A program made the position numbers and the translations under genes. The notes beneath the pieces are model-generated. The model searched no databases, was not told the origin of the DNA, and saw only the letters and a program-made list of their open reading frames with translations. DNA of 29,953 nucleotides, from assembly GCA_934597725.1 (NCBI GenBank), contig CAKTSK010000022.1:1-29953 (forward strand). The letters run 5' to 3'. Origin of the DNA: an uncultured Eubacteriales bacterium (GTDB lineage: Bacteria > Bacillota > Clostridia > Oscillospirales > Oscillospiraceae). Within the stretch, counting starts at the first letter, position 1. Each line of letters begins with the position of its first letter. Positions 1 to 6,990 of the stretch are shown piece after piece.

Positions 1-1
1 T

Positions 2-49
2 CCCTCTCTTTTTGCTCCTATGGCCGAAGCGTACAAGGACCTGTCATAA
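2..49 (+). CDS. Possible 3' end of a gene entering from the left (partial)
   Basis: An open frame reads PSLFAPMAEAYKDLS and then a TAA stop at 47-49, directly at the foot of a strong terminator hairpin. The amino-acid composition and the stop-then-terminator arrangement fit the C-terminal tail of a plus-strand gene that begins outside the window. Only 15 codons are visible, so no family can be named and the frame could be chance. Confidence 0.4.
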   Translation, partial: PSLFAPMAEAYKDLS

Positions 50-83
50 AAATAGGCCGCTCAACACGAGCGGCCTATTTTTA
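47..83. terminator. Bidirectional intrinsic terminator
   Basis: A perfect 16-bp inverted repeat (47-62 with 68-83) has a 5-nt loop. The stem carries A-runs on one flank and T-runs on the other, so it can end transcription from both sides. It serves the possible plus-strand gene ending at 49 and the minus-strand gene ending at 142. A second, weaker inverted repeat (91-97 with 115-121, AAATCGG/CCGATTT) sits between this hairpin and that minus-strand stop codon. Confidence 0.85.
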
Positions 84-141
84 TAAGAACAAATCGGAGT
101 GGCTTCCTACGTTGCCGATTTCATAAATCAAAAGCCAATCT

Positions 142-1536
142 TTATTCCTCCAACGCTTCCTTCATAGCGTCCCATGCTATGATACGACCTTTTGGTCGTT
201 GCCATAAATCCTTTGAGATCTTTTGAACACTGCCAGTTTCCTGCTCAAAAACATCTACCGTGATAGCGATATCCCCATTTGCAAATGTTGCAGTTGCTTT
301 TGAAGTTAGCTGTCCGTCACTCCCTTCATCGCTTACAGACATTTCGTTGCTCACGACCAATTCTTCAATTCTGTCCTCATCAAAGAAGCGATATAGAACT
401 TCGCCTTCAGGAGTGAAAATTCCGTATTCCCCATCTGACAGTTCCACTTTCCAGCAGACATTTCCATTACATGTGGTAAAATCAGATGACAAGTGATACT
501 CTGCTCCGTCTATCATACATACAAATTCACCGATGTAAGGTACATATTCGCGATATGTTTCTATCCATTCTACCCTTTTGGCACTGTCCGCATAACCATC
601 AAGCTCTATGAAGAGAGCGTTTGCCTCTTCAACCTCTTCTAAGTTTTCAGCGTTTTCAATAAGGTGTACAGCCTTTTTGTATTTGCTTTTCAACAACTGC
701 TCTGCACTATCTTTGTAATCTCCAAGTTTTGTAAAAGCGGCAATTGCTTTATCCAAATTTCCCGCCTCTGCAAGAGCGACAGCGGAATCATAGGCTTCCT
801 GTTGAGCCTTTGCAAAGTTAGAAATCAGCACTATGGCCACGATTGCAATAACAGCGACAGGGGTAACGATTGTGGCAATTTTCTTTCTCTTTTTTACCTG
901 TGCTGCCGCCGCGGTTCTCTCTCGGTCAAGCCGCTCGTCCCGTTCTGTTTCCAACGCATCTATGTCCACAGCAGCCTCTTTTCCGCAATGATGACAAGTG
1001 AATTCCCCTTGACGATTGACTGCACCACAGGCACAATACCAAAGGTCTTTTTCTGTCTTGAATATATACTTGCAATCTGCACCGTACTTAATACGGTACT
1101 GCTTGACAAGTTCGCTATCCCCTATGTCATCCAATGGGGTGGGAGAGGAAAGTGGTTCCCACGGTGTATTGCTGTCCGTCCATATGGTGTTATCGGCAAA
1201 AATGACCTCTGACACAGTGGCAGAAAAACCTCGCGTACTTGCGTCCGGGAGGCTGACAGGTGTTTTCTGTCCAAAATCTGCGTCCCGCCCTGAGTTCAAG
1301 TCTAAATACTGATGTTGGATTTCATTGCCCAGCAGCTTTCCCGTAGTGTCCGCCGGGACCAGTTTGACCGTTGCTGCCTTGATGGGCTTATCACTGATAT
1401 TTTGGATTTTAAGCTGTGCCAATACCTTGTCTGTCTGATTGTCTTTGAGTAAGGCACCCGCCGAAATCAAGACGGGAGCGCCCTCAGAATACAGATTTGG
1501 AGGCAAGGAAAACAGCTTTGAATACCGTTCGCTCAT
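142..1536 (-). CDS. Zinc-ribbon, single-TM protein with TPR-like repeats, unknown function
   Basis: A 464-residue protein of unrecognised family. Residues 1-130 form a soluble domain rich in beta-type sequence. A small zinc ribbon follows at 166-185 (CAC at 168-170, CHHC at 181-184). A charged segment (195-219) ends in KKRKK and leads into one hydrophobic membrane helix (about 220-240). After the helix lie two helical repeats of the 'A.ALFxxLGdYkDSA' kind (about 247-283 and 285-322), then a C-terminal domain. Such zinc-ribbon/TM/repeat architectures are frequent in uncharacterised clostridial envelope proteins; this statement is family-level, not a hit. The start has a clear AGGAGGG site. The stop of the upstream small membrane protein is 17 bases before this ATG, so the two are one operon. 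GC content is clearly below that of the genes from 2480 onward. Confidence 0.8.
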   Translation of the reverse strand: MSERYSKLFSLPPNLYSEGAPVLISAGALLKDNQTDKVLAQLKIQNISDKPIKAATVKLVPADTTGKLLGNEIQHQYLDLNSGRDADFGQKTPVSLPDASTRGFSATVSEVIFADNTIWTDSNTPWEPLSSPTPLDDIGDSELVKQYRIKYGADCKYIFKTEKDLWYCACGAVNRQGEFTCHHCGKEAAVDIDALETERDERLDRERTAAAAQVKKRKKIATIVTPVAVIAIVAIVLISNFAKAQQEAYDSAVALAEAGNLDKAIAAFTKLGDYKDSAEQLLKSKYKKAVHLIENAENLEEVEEANALFIELDGYADSAKRVEWIETYREYVPYIGEFVCMIDGAEYHLSSDFTTCNGNVCWKVELSDGEYGIFTPEGEVLYRFFDEDRIEELVVSNEMSVSDEGSDGQLTSKATATFANGDIAITVDVFEQETGSVQKISKDLWQRPKGRIIAWDAMKEALEE

Positions 1537-1553
1537 CTTTCGTTGCCCTCCTA

Positions 1554-1859
1554 TTACAGTTCGGGAAGTTCGTTAATGTCTGTTGCCGGGGGACGTGTAT
1601 TCTCCTGGGTTTTGTGAATATCCTCGACAAGCTGACCAAAGGCATAGATGGGATAGGTAAAACCCAAAGCGTAGCTTAAGCCGATTACGGGAATGATAAT
1701 CGCATAAAATGGGTCAAAAGCAATAAATACCGTAATTGTCCCAACAATGACAACAACCATGTCAATGATCAGTGTGAATATAGCGCACTCTTGGACCTTG
1801 CGCCCAATATTATTAAAGATGTTTTTGTCGAACCATTGATATATTTTTTGCATTTTCAT
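1554..1859 (-). CDS. Small two-helix membrane protein, unknown function
   Basis: This 101-residue protein has an amphipathic N-terminus (about 1-25, Lys/Gln/Asn rich) and two hydrophobic stretches. The first is near residues 27-48 (AIFTLIIDMVVVIVGTITVF) and the second near 50-75 (FYAIIIPVIGLSYALGF). A polar tail follows, rich in Glu, Pro and Thr. No family was recognised. The ribosome site is purine-rich (AAGAAAGAGAG) rather than canonical. The gene is the first full-size member of the minus-strand cluster and is followed after 17 bases by the zinc-ribbon protein, which suggests co-expression and perhaps a shared membrane role. It is AT-rich like its partner. Confidence 0.7.
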   Translation of the reverse strand: MKMQKIYQWFDKNIFNNIGRKVQECAIFTLIIDMVVVIVGTITVFIAFDPFYAIIIPVIGLSYALGFTYPIYAFGQLVEDIHKTQENTRPPATDINELPEL

Positions 1860-1920
1860 TTTAATCTCTCTTTCTTATTTCGCACGGATAATACACCGCA
1901 TGATACGCTCTCTGCTGGCA

Positions 1921-2016
1921 CTACATTCGGCGCGCTGGTGTCGTGTTTTTATAGCTCGGCGTCTTACCAATCATGACGCATGGCGCAAAGTTCTTGGATC
2001 TCGGAACGAGGCACAT
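1921..2016 (-). CDS. Tiny ORF (31 codons), start of the minus-strand cluster
   Basis: An ATG at 2016 follows a good AGGGGGTG ribosome site. The peptide begins MCLVPRSKNFAPCVMIG and ends at a TAG (1921-1923). If the TAG is ignored, the same frame stays open for 19 more codons and ends at a TAA (1861-1863) one base before the ATG of the next gene. That spacing is what a translationally coupled upstream gene would have. So it may be a real small gene, a 51-codon gene broken by one amber codon, or a leader peptide. It lies between the (AT)7 promoter and the membrane-protein gene. No family was recognised, and the call rests on the ribosome site and position only. Confidence 0.4.
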   Translation of the reverse strand: MCLVPRSKNFAPCVMIGKTPSYKNTTPARRM

Positions 2017-2080
2017 GGTGACCACCCCCTAACAAAAAATATACGGGAATCGGCGAAATACATAGAATTTTATACATGAA

Positions 2081-2106
2081 ATTATAATATATATATATAT
2101 TGTCAA
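2081..2106 (-). promoter_or_regulatory. Promoter with an (AT)7 spacer for the minus-strand cluster
   Basis: On the minus strand a perfect TTGACA (2106-2101) is followed by exactly seven AT units (2100-2087) and a perfect TATAAT (2086-2081). The spacing is 14, shorter than the 16-18 that sigma-A prefers, but both boxes are consensus. Gaining one or two AT units would give 16 or 18. It points at the tiny ORF at 2016 and the two genes behind it. Confidence 0.6.
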
Positions 2107-2244
2107 GGATTTTTGTAAAATTGATCAAAAACATCAAAAAATAGAACAAAACAAGAGAACTGCGCGCAAAAACGGCGCGTTTTTTCTCTGTATCCCCTGA
2201 GGTGTTTTGCTGTATACCGACTGCCAAGAGGGCGACATCATACG

Positions 2245-2273
2245 TTGCAGAGCAAAGAAATTCATGCTATAAT
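2245..2273 (+). promoter_or_regulatory. Strong sigma-A promoter upstream of the PBP leader
   Basis: TTGCAG (2245-2250) and TATAAT (2268-2273) are 17 bases apart, and TGC just before the -10 makes it an extended -10. Transcription should start near 2280, about 200 nt before the PBP start codon. Confidence 0.8.
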
Positions 2274-2278
2274 AGCGC

Positions 2279-2467
2279 AAGCTGCAAGGGGCCTCTGGCG
2301 CGGGACGGCTCCCTGCACAGCCCTTCGGGTGGACTTGCCGGCGGCGATCGGCGCGGCTCTGTGGCCGCACTGCTCCGCTGACCGGGACGCTGGCCGACGG
2401 ATCGGACTGCCGCAGGAAGGCAGAGCGTCCCTTCCTCTGCCCAGCATGGCATTTCGGAAGAATACAC
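2279..2467 (+). ncRNA. Candidate structured RNA or 5' leader ahead of the PBP gene
   Basis: The roughly 190 nt between the promoter and the PBP ribosome site have no good coding frame but many complementary segments. Distant halves pair in order: 2291-2293 with 2448-2450, 2295-2298 with 2441-2444, 2302-2307 with 2426-2431, 2312-2316 with 2412-2416, and 2318-2323 with 2404-2409 (one mismatch). An apical GCGGC/GCCGC hairpin lies at 2353-2368. This gives a rod with internal loops, a shape and length like 6S RNA. A local hairpin (2283-2293 with 2307-2317) and another (2419-2425 with 2435-2441) compete with the rod. There is no poly-U terminator, so it may be a leader rather than a free RNA. GC-rich DNA folds easily by chance, hence the low confidence. 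Confidence 0.3.
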
Positions 2468-2479
2468 GGAGGTGTCACT

Positions 2480-5023
2480 TTGGACTATACTCGAGACACA
2501 CGCACACCCCGGGGTCCCAGAGATCCCAGAGACCCCAGAGACCCCAGAGACCCCCGGGACCCCAGAGACAGCCGCCGGGACAACAGGGGACACAACGCGC
2601 CCCCCAGAGGCCGGCAGCCGCAGAAACGCAAAAAGAAAAAGCATGGCAAGGTCTTCAAGGTCGTGATCACGGCCCTGATCATCCTGGCCATCACCGGGGC
2701 CATGCTGCTGTGCATGGCGGCGGTCTACATCAAAAACGTCATCATTCCCAACGCCGGCTTGGAAATGGCGGACTACGACCTGAACCTGACCAGTACGATT
2801 TATGCCAAAAACCCGGAAACGGGAAATTTTGAGCCTACCCGAGACCTCTACGGCGACGAAAACCGGGTCTGGGTCGCGCTGGATGAGATCCCCAAAAACC
2901 TGCAGAACGCTGCCATCGCCATCGAGGACAAGCGGTTCTATGACCACGGCGGCGTGGACTGGGTCCGCACCGCCAAGGCCATCACCCTGATGTTCACCGG
3001 CAAGGACATCCAGGGCGGCTCCACCCTGACCCAGCAGCTGATCAAAAACATGACCAGCGACGACGAGGTGACCGTGAAACGAAAGATCATGGAGATTTTC
3101 CGGGCCTTGGAGTTTGAGAAGAACTACTCCAAGGAGGACATCCTGGAGGCCTACCTCAACTACATCTACCTGGGCCAGGGCTGCAACGGCGTCTATACCG
3201 CGTCCTATACCTATTTCAATAAGCACGTTTCCGAACTCTCTCTGGCCGAATGTGCCAGCCTGATCGGCATTACCAACAACCCCTCCAAGTATGACCCCCT
3301 GGGCACCCTGGAGGTGAAGAACGAGGAGACCGGCGAGGTCAAGACCTCCCGGGACTTCAACAAGGATCGTCAGGAGACCATCCTCAAAGCCATGCTGGAT
3401 CAGGAAAAAATCACCCAAGAGGAGTACGACGCTGCTGTGGCGGAGCCGTTGGTCTTCAACGAGACCGGGGAAGGCGAGGAAGGCGAGAACACCAAGAGCA
3501 CCGTCTACTCCTGGTATGAGGACCAGGTCATCAACGATGTCATCAACGACCTGATGGAGAAGTTCAACTGGTCCGAGCAGCTGGCCAAGGACAAGGTCTT
3601 TTCCGGCGGCCTGGATATCTACTCCTGCATGAACCCCGACGTGCAGGCTGCTGTGGACAAGATCTATCAGGACCAGGGCAACCTCAACGTGGTCTCTGCC
3701 AGCGGCCAGACCCTCCAGTCGGCCATCACCATCGTGGACAACGCAGAGGGCGAAGTGGTGGCCATGGCCGGCGGCATGGGACAAAAGACCGCCAGCCGCA
3801 GCCTGAACCGGGCCACCCGCAGCAAGCGGCCGCCTGGCTCCTCCATCAAGCCCCTGGCGGTGTACGCCCCGGCCGTGGAGCTGGGCAAGGTCCTGCCCAC
3901 CACCATGGTGGAGGACAGCCCTGTGGACACCATCAACGACAAGCCCTGGCCCTCCAACGCTACAGGGGTCTACCAGGGGAACGTCACCGTGGCCAAAGCG
4001 GTGAAGGAATCCATCAACACCGTGGCCGTCCGGGTGCTGGACATGGTAGGGGACGAGACCAGTTTCAACTTTATGCAGGACAAGTTCCACATCCAGCTGG
4101 TGCGCTCCATGAGCAAGAGCGGCACCTCCTACACGGACATCGGCCAGGCCCAGCTGGCCCTGGGCGGCCTGACCAACGGCGTGAGCACCTATGACATGGC
4201 GGCGGCCTACTCTGTCTTCCCCCGGCAGGGGACCTATATCGTCCCCAGAACCTACAGCATCGTGACCACGCGGGATGGCAAGGTCCTGCTGCGCAACGAG
4301 AAGGTGGAAGAAAAGAACGTCCTGTCCGAGCGCACCACCTACTACATGACGGAGATGCTCCAGGACGTCGTCACCGGCGGCAGCGGTGCCACGGGCAGGG
4401 CGGCCAACTTCAGCGGCCAGGACATCGCCGGCAAGACCGGTACCACCACCTCCCGAAAGGACCTGTGGTTCGTGGGTTATACGCCCTATTATACAGCGGC
4501 GGTCTGGACGGGCTACGATCAGCAGGAGCGCCTCGCCAGCGGCCTGCGGAATCCCTCGGTCACCCTGTGGCAGCAGGTTATGTCGGAGGTCCACAAGTCG
4601 CTGCCCTACAAGGAATTCCAGAAGCCGGATGCGTCGAACCTGAAGACCATAACCTACTGCGCCTCCAGCGGGATGCTGCCCGGCCCGGCCTGTAACGGCC
4701 ATCTGGCCACGGGGACCTTCTACGTCGATGACGTTCCCACAGGTACCTGTACCTATCACAAGATCCAGGTTCAGCCGGTACACCCCGGCGGCGGCGGAAA
4801 TGTCGGCGGTGGTGGCACGACCGATCCCGGAACGGGCGGCGGCACCACGGATCCCGGTACTGGCGGCGGTGGTACGACCGATCCCGGTACCGGCGGTGGT
4901 GGCACGACCGACCCTGGAACGGGCGGCGGCGGTACCACTACCGATCCGGCTCCTCCCCCGGCAGAGGGCGGCACGGATACCGGTGCCCGGCGGCGGCGCT
5001 GGCAGTATCTGGCGGCCGGGTAA
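2480..5023 (+). CDS. Class A penicillin-binding protein (glycosyltransferase plus transpeptidase)
   Basis: A bifunctional peptidoglycan synthase that polymerises glycan strands from lipid II and cross-links their peptides outside the membrane. The 847 residues start at TTG, with GGAGGTG five bases upstream. A basic cytoplasmic tail (1-58) holds repeated Arg-Asp-Pro triplets, then one membrane helix (59-83). GT51 motifs are in order: EDKRFYDHGG (149-158, catalytic Glu149), GGSTLTQQLIKN (179-190), RKIMEIFRALEFE (201-213) and ILEAYLNYIYLGQG (221-234). Transpeptidase motifs are SSIK (Ser454, Lys457), SIN (511-513) and KTG (652-654). The C-terminus (768-825) is a Gly/Thr/Asp/Pro repeat that ends in RRRRWQYLAAG. 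All catalytic motifs are intact, so the family call is firm; the exact paralogue (PBP1A, 1B or 4 type) is not. It is a single-gene unit with its own promoter and terminator. Confidence 0.95.
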   Translation: MDYTRDTRTPRGPRDPRDPRDPRDPRDPRDSRRDNRGHNAPPRGRQPQKRKKKKHGKVFKVVITALIILAITGAMLLCMAAVYIKNVIIPNAGLEMADYDLNLTSTIYAKNPETGNFEPTRDLYGDENRVWVALDEIPKNLQNAAIAIEDKRFYDHGGVDWVRTAKAITLMFTGKDIQGGSTLTQQLIKNMTSDDEVTVKRKIMEIFRALEFEKNYSKEDILEAYLNYIYLGQGCNGVYTASYTYFNKHVSELSLAECASLIGITNNPSKYDPLGTLEVKNEETGEVKTSRDFNKDRQETILKAMLDQEKITQEEYDAAVAEPLVFNETGEGEEGENTKSTVYSWYEDQVINDVINDLMEKFNWSEQLAKDKVFSGGLDIYSCMNPDVQAAVDKIYQDQGNLNVVSASGQTLQSAITIVDNAEGEVVAMAGGMGQKTASRSLNRATRSKRPPGSSIKPLAVYAPAVELGKVLPTTMVEDSPVDTINDKPWPSNATGVYQGNVTVAKAVKESINTVAVRVLDMVGDETSFNFMQDKFHIQLVRSMSKSGTSYTDIGQAQLALGGLTNGVSTYDMAAAYSVFPRQGTYIVPRTYSIVTTRDGKVLLRNEKVEEKNVLSERTTYYMTEMLQDVVTGGSGATGRAANFSGQDIAGKTGTTTSRKDLWFVGYTPYYTAAVWTGYDQQERLASGLRNPSVTLWQQVMSEVHKSLPYKEFQKPDASNLKTITYCASSGMLPGPACNGHLATGTFYVDDVPTGTCTYHKIQVQPVHPGGGGNVGGGGTTDPGTGGGTTDPGTGGGGTTDPGTGGGGTTDPGTGGGGTTTDPAPPPAEGGTDTGARRRRWQYLAAG
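2519..2569 (+). repeat. 9-bp tandem repeat coding Arg-Asp-Pro triplets
   Basis: Five consecutive near-identical 9-mers (AGAGACCCC type) encode RDP units at residues 14-30 of the penicillin-binding protein. The tract lies in the cytoplasmic tail and is the kind that changes length by slippage. Confidence 0.85.
4814..4942 (+). repeat. Tandem repeat coding the Gly/Thr/Asp-Pro C-terminal tail
   Basis: Units of about 30 bases encode TTDPGTGGGG-like decapeptides at residues 779-821 of the penicillin-binding protein. Four full units and a diverged fifth are visible, differing at synonymous positions. The tail is extracellular and flexible. A role as a wall-spanning spacer is inference. Confidence 0.85.
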
Positions 5024-5044
5024 AAACCGATCATGTGCCTTGAG

Positions 5045-5079
5045 AAGCGGACCCTGTCAGTTGACAGGGTCCGCTTTTT
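5045..5079 (+). terminator. Intrinsic terminator after the PBP gene
   Basis: A 13-bp stem (5047-5059 with 5062-5074) with a tight loop is followed by TTTTT (5075-5079), 21 bases after the PBP stop codon. Confidence 0.9.
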
Positions 5080-5144
5080 GCGTGATATGACCGAAACGGA
5101 AGGAAAAGAACGGGAAAAACTGTCGTTCAGACAGGTACTTTGGG

Positions 5145-5173
5145 TTGCCATAGAAAGACAGATGTGATAAAAT
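5145..5173 (+). promoter_or_regulatory. Sigma-A promoter of the ACT-hom-lysC unit
   Basis: TTGCCA (5145-5150) and TAAAAT (5168-5173) are 17 bases apart, and TGA before the -10 gives an extended -10. It lies 44 bases upstream of the ACT-protein start and is the only clear promoter before hom. Confidence 0.75.
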
Positions 5174-5216
5174 AACTCTCGCACCAAGGGATACAGCAAT
5201 GAAATGGAGGCGGATC

Positions 5217-5657
5217 ATGGCAAAAGCGCCCAATTATTATATTGTAGAGGCAGATGCCTTGCCGGAGATCTTTCGCAAGGTGGTGGACGCCCGCTGTATG
5301 CTGGACACCGGAGAGGCCGAAACGGTCAATCAGGCCGTGCAGATGGCCGGCATCAGCCGCAGTGCATTTTATAAGTACAAGGACGCCGTCCGTCCCTTTC
5401 AGGAGATGCTCCACGGGCGGATCGTGACGTTTCAGCTCATGCTCAAGGACGAGCCGGGGATCCTCTCCCATGTGCTCAACCTCTTCGCAGCTTCCGGGGC
5501 CAATATTCTGACCATCAACCAGGGGCTGCCCATCAACGGCTGCGCCGTTGTGACCATGAACGTGGAGACCTCCAGCCTCCAGCTTTCCTTGCAGGAGCTG
5601 CTGGCCCGGCTGGACACCGCGGAGGGTGTGCTGCGCGGAGAGATCCTGGCCGGCTGA
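5217..5657 (+). CDS. pheB: ACT-domain protein of the PheB/UPF0735 family
   Basis: A 146-residue protein, the usual length for the PheB (UPF0735) family. The N-terminal part (about 1-65) contains a helix-turn-helix-like stretch (AVQMAGISRSAFYKYKD). The C-terminal part (about 70-145) is an ACT domain that begins with VTFQLMLKDEPGILSHVLNLF, the fold that binds amino acids in regulatory proteins. The ATG at 5217 is chosen over 5199 because GGAGGCG sits just upstream and family members start near AKAPNYYIVE. It lies 41 bases before homoserine dehydrogenase on the same strand, so a role in sensing an amino acid of the aspartate family is plausible but inferred. No experimental function is known to me for the family, and the symbol follows B. 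subtilis naming. Confidence 0.85.
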   Translation: MAKAPNYYIVEADALPEIFRKVVDARCMLDTGEAETVNQAVQMAGISRSAFYKYKDAVRPFQEMLHGRIVTFQLMLKDEPGILSHVLNLFAASGANILTINQGLPINGCAVVTMNVETSSLQLSLQELLARLDTAEGVLRGEILAG

Positions 5658-5698
5658 GGGCCGTTGTTTGGAAATTGAAAGAAGGATGGGATAGAACG

Positions 5699-6889
5699 AT
5701 GGTAAATGTAGCGATTTTAGGCTTTGGCGTGGTTGGCTCCGGCGTGGCAGAGGTCCTCACCGGCCAGGGCGCCGGCGTGAACAAAAAGGCAGATGAACTG
5801 ATCGACCTGAAATATATTCTGGACGTGCGGCAGTTCCCGGACAGCCCCTTTGCCGGCTGCTTCGTCCAGGACTTCGCCGTCATCGAGAACGACCCGGATG
5901 TCCAGGTGGTGGTGGAGACCATCGGCGGCGTGGGCGCTGCCCTGGACTTCACCGAGCGGGCCTTAAAGGCCGGCAAGAGCGTGGTCACCTCCAACAAGGA
6001 GCTGGTGGCGACCCACGGCCCCCGGCTGCTCTCCCTGGCGGCAGAGCACGGCGCGGTCTACCTCTTTGAGGCCAGCGTGGGCGGGGGCATCCCCATCCTG
6101 CGGCCCCTGAGCGACTGCATGGCGGCCAACGACATCCTGGAGATCTGCGGCATCCTCAACGGAACGGCCAACTATATCTTCACCCGCATGGTCCAGGACG
6201 GCGTGCCCTTCGACCAGGCCCTGAAGGGGGCCCAGGCCAACGGCTACGCCGAGCAGGACCCCACCGCCGACGTAGAGGGCCAGGATACCTGCCGGAAGCT
6301 GTGTATCCTCTCCTCCATTGCCTTCGGCTGGCACATGCGGCCCGAACAGGTCCCCACCAAGGGGATCACCAAGATCACCCTGGCCGACGCGGCCTATGCC
6401 GCCGCCTGCGGCCGGCGGATCAAGCTCCTGGGCCGGGCCATTGCCCAGCCTGACGGCACGGTCTGCGCCTATGTGGAGCCTCATCTGGTCAGCCTGCAGG
6501 ACCCTCTGGCCGGGGTGGAGGACGTGTTCAACGCCATCACCGTCAAGGGCAACGCCACTGGCGACGTGATGTTCTACGGCCGGGGCGCCGGGAAGCTGCC
6601 CACCGCCAGCGCGGTGGTGGCCGACGTGATCGCCGCCGCCCGGCAGATGGAGCGGGCCAGCTACCGGCCCTGGCAGCCCAACCGGCCCCAGGGGGTGGCA
6701 CCGGCAGAGCAGCTGGCCACCCAGTGGTATGTCCGGCTGGCCCAGGGAGAACTGGACGGCCAGCGGCTGACCATCGACCAGGCCCAGGCAGGGGAGAGCG
6801 GCTGGCTGACCCCCGCCATGACCCGGCCCCAGCTGGAGACGATGCTGGCAGGCAAAGACGTGCTGGCCGTCATCCGGGTGCTGGACTGA
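5699..6889 (+). CDS. hom: Homoserine dehydrogenase
   Basis: Reduces aspartate-4-semialdehyde to homoserine with NAD(P)H, the branch toward threonine and methionine. The 396 residues open with a Rossmann motif GFGVVG (8-13). Next come SNKELVATHG (98-107, Lys100), EASVGGGIPIL (124-134) and LNGTANYIFTRM (153-164). The substrate-site motif GYAEQDPTADVEGQDTCRKL (182-201) includes the conserved Asp and Lys residues. The tail after about residue 315 is shorter than in enzymes with a full ACT domain, and I see no clear ACT pattern. Feedback sensing may therefore depend on the separate ACT protein upstream; this is inference. ATG 5699 is preferred to an upstream TTG (5675) that lacks a ribosome site; GAAGGATGG lies upstream of 5699. 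It is the middle gene of an apparent ACT-hom-lysC operon. Confidence 0.95.
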   Translation: MVNVAILGFGVVGSGVAEVLTGQGAGVNKKADELIDLKYILDVRQFPDSPFAGCFVQDFAVIENDPDVQVVVETIGGVGAALDFTERALKAGKSVVTSNKELVATHGPRLLSLAAEHGAVYLFEASVGGGIPILRPLSDCMAANDILEICGILNGTANYIFTRMVQDGVPFDQALKGAQANGYAEQDPTADVEGQDTCRKLCILSSIAFGWHMRPEQVPTKGITKITLADAAYAAACGRRIKLLGRAIAQPDGTVCAYVEPHLVSLQDPLAGVEDVFNAITVKGNATGDVMFYGRGAGKLPTASAVVADVIAAARQMERASYRPWQPNRPQGVAPAEQLATQWYVRLAQGELDGQRLTIDQAQAGESGWLTPAMTRPQLETMLAGKDVLAVIRVLD

Positions 6890-6947
6890 CCCATTCCCGG
6901 GGAAATACATAGGATAGCAGAGCAGCAGAAACAACAATCTCGTTCCC

Positions 6948-6972
6948 CCCGGCGGGGCAGGGTCCCGCCGGG
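6948..6972 (+). promoter_or_regulatory. GC-rich hairpin just before the lysC ribosome site
   Basis: A 9-bp perfect inverted repeat (CCCGGCGGG 6948-6956 with 6964-6972) has a 7-nt loop and ends five bases before the GGAGGT of lysC. There is no T-run, so it is not an intrinsic terminator. It may protect or process the hom-lysC message or modulate lysC translation. Confidence 0.5.
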
Positions 6973-6990
6973 TGACTGGAGGTATGTGAG

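Noticed and set aside
2162..2187. Terminator at CGCGC/GCGCG followed by a T-run
   Set aside because: The stem is only five bases and no plus-strand gene ends upstream. It is probably fortuitous at the edge of the AT-rich segment.
1964..2227. 87-codon frame on the minus strand through the AT-rich region
   Set aside because: It runs across the predicted (AT)7 promoter and lacks a ribosome site. The small ORF from 2016 in another frame fits better.
2267..4783. Very long open frame on the minus strand opposite the PBP gene
   Set aside because: The translation is Gly/Val/His/Asp-rich with no family pattern, and the plus strand carries all PBP motifs. It is an antisense shadow of GC-rich coding DNA.
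5061..5066. TTGACA-like -35 at the end of the PBP gene
   Set aside because: It is part of the terminator stem and has no -10 at the right distance.
6890..6990. Lysine riboswitch before lysC
   Set aside because: The gap is only 101 bases and shows one simple hairpin; an L-box needs about 170 nt and several conserved loops.
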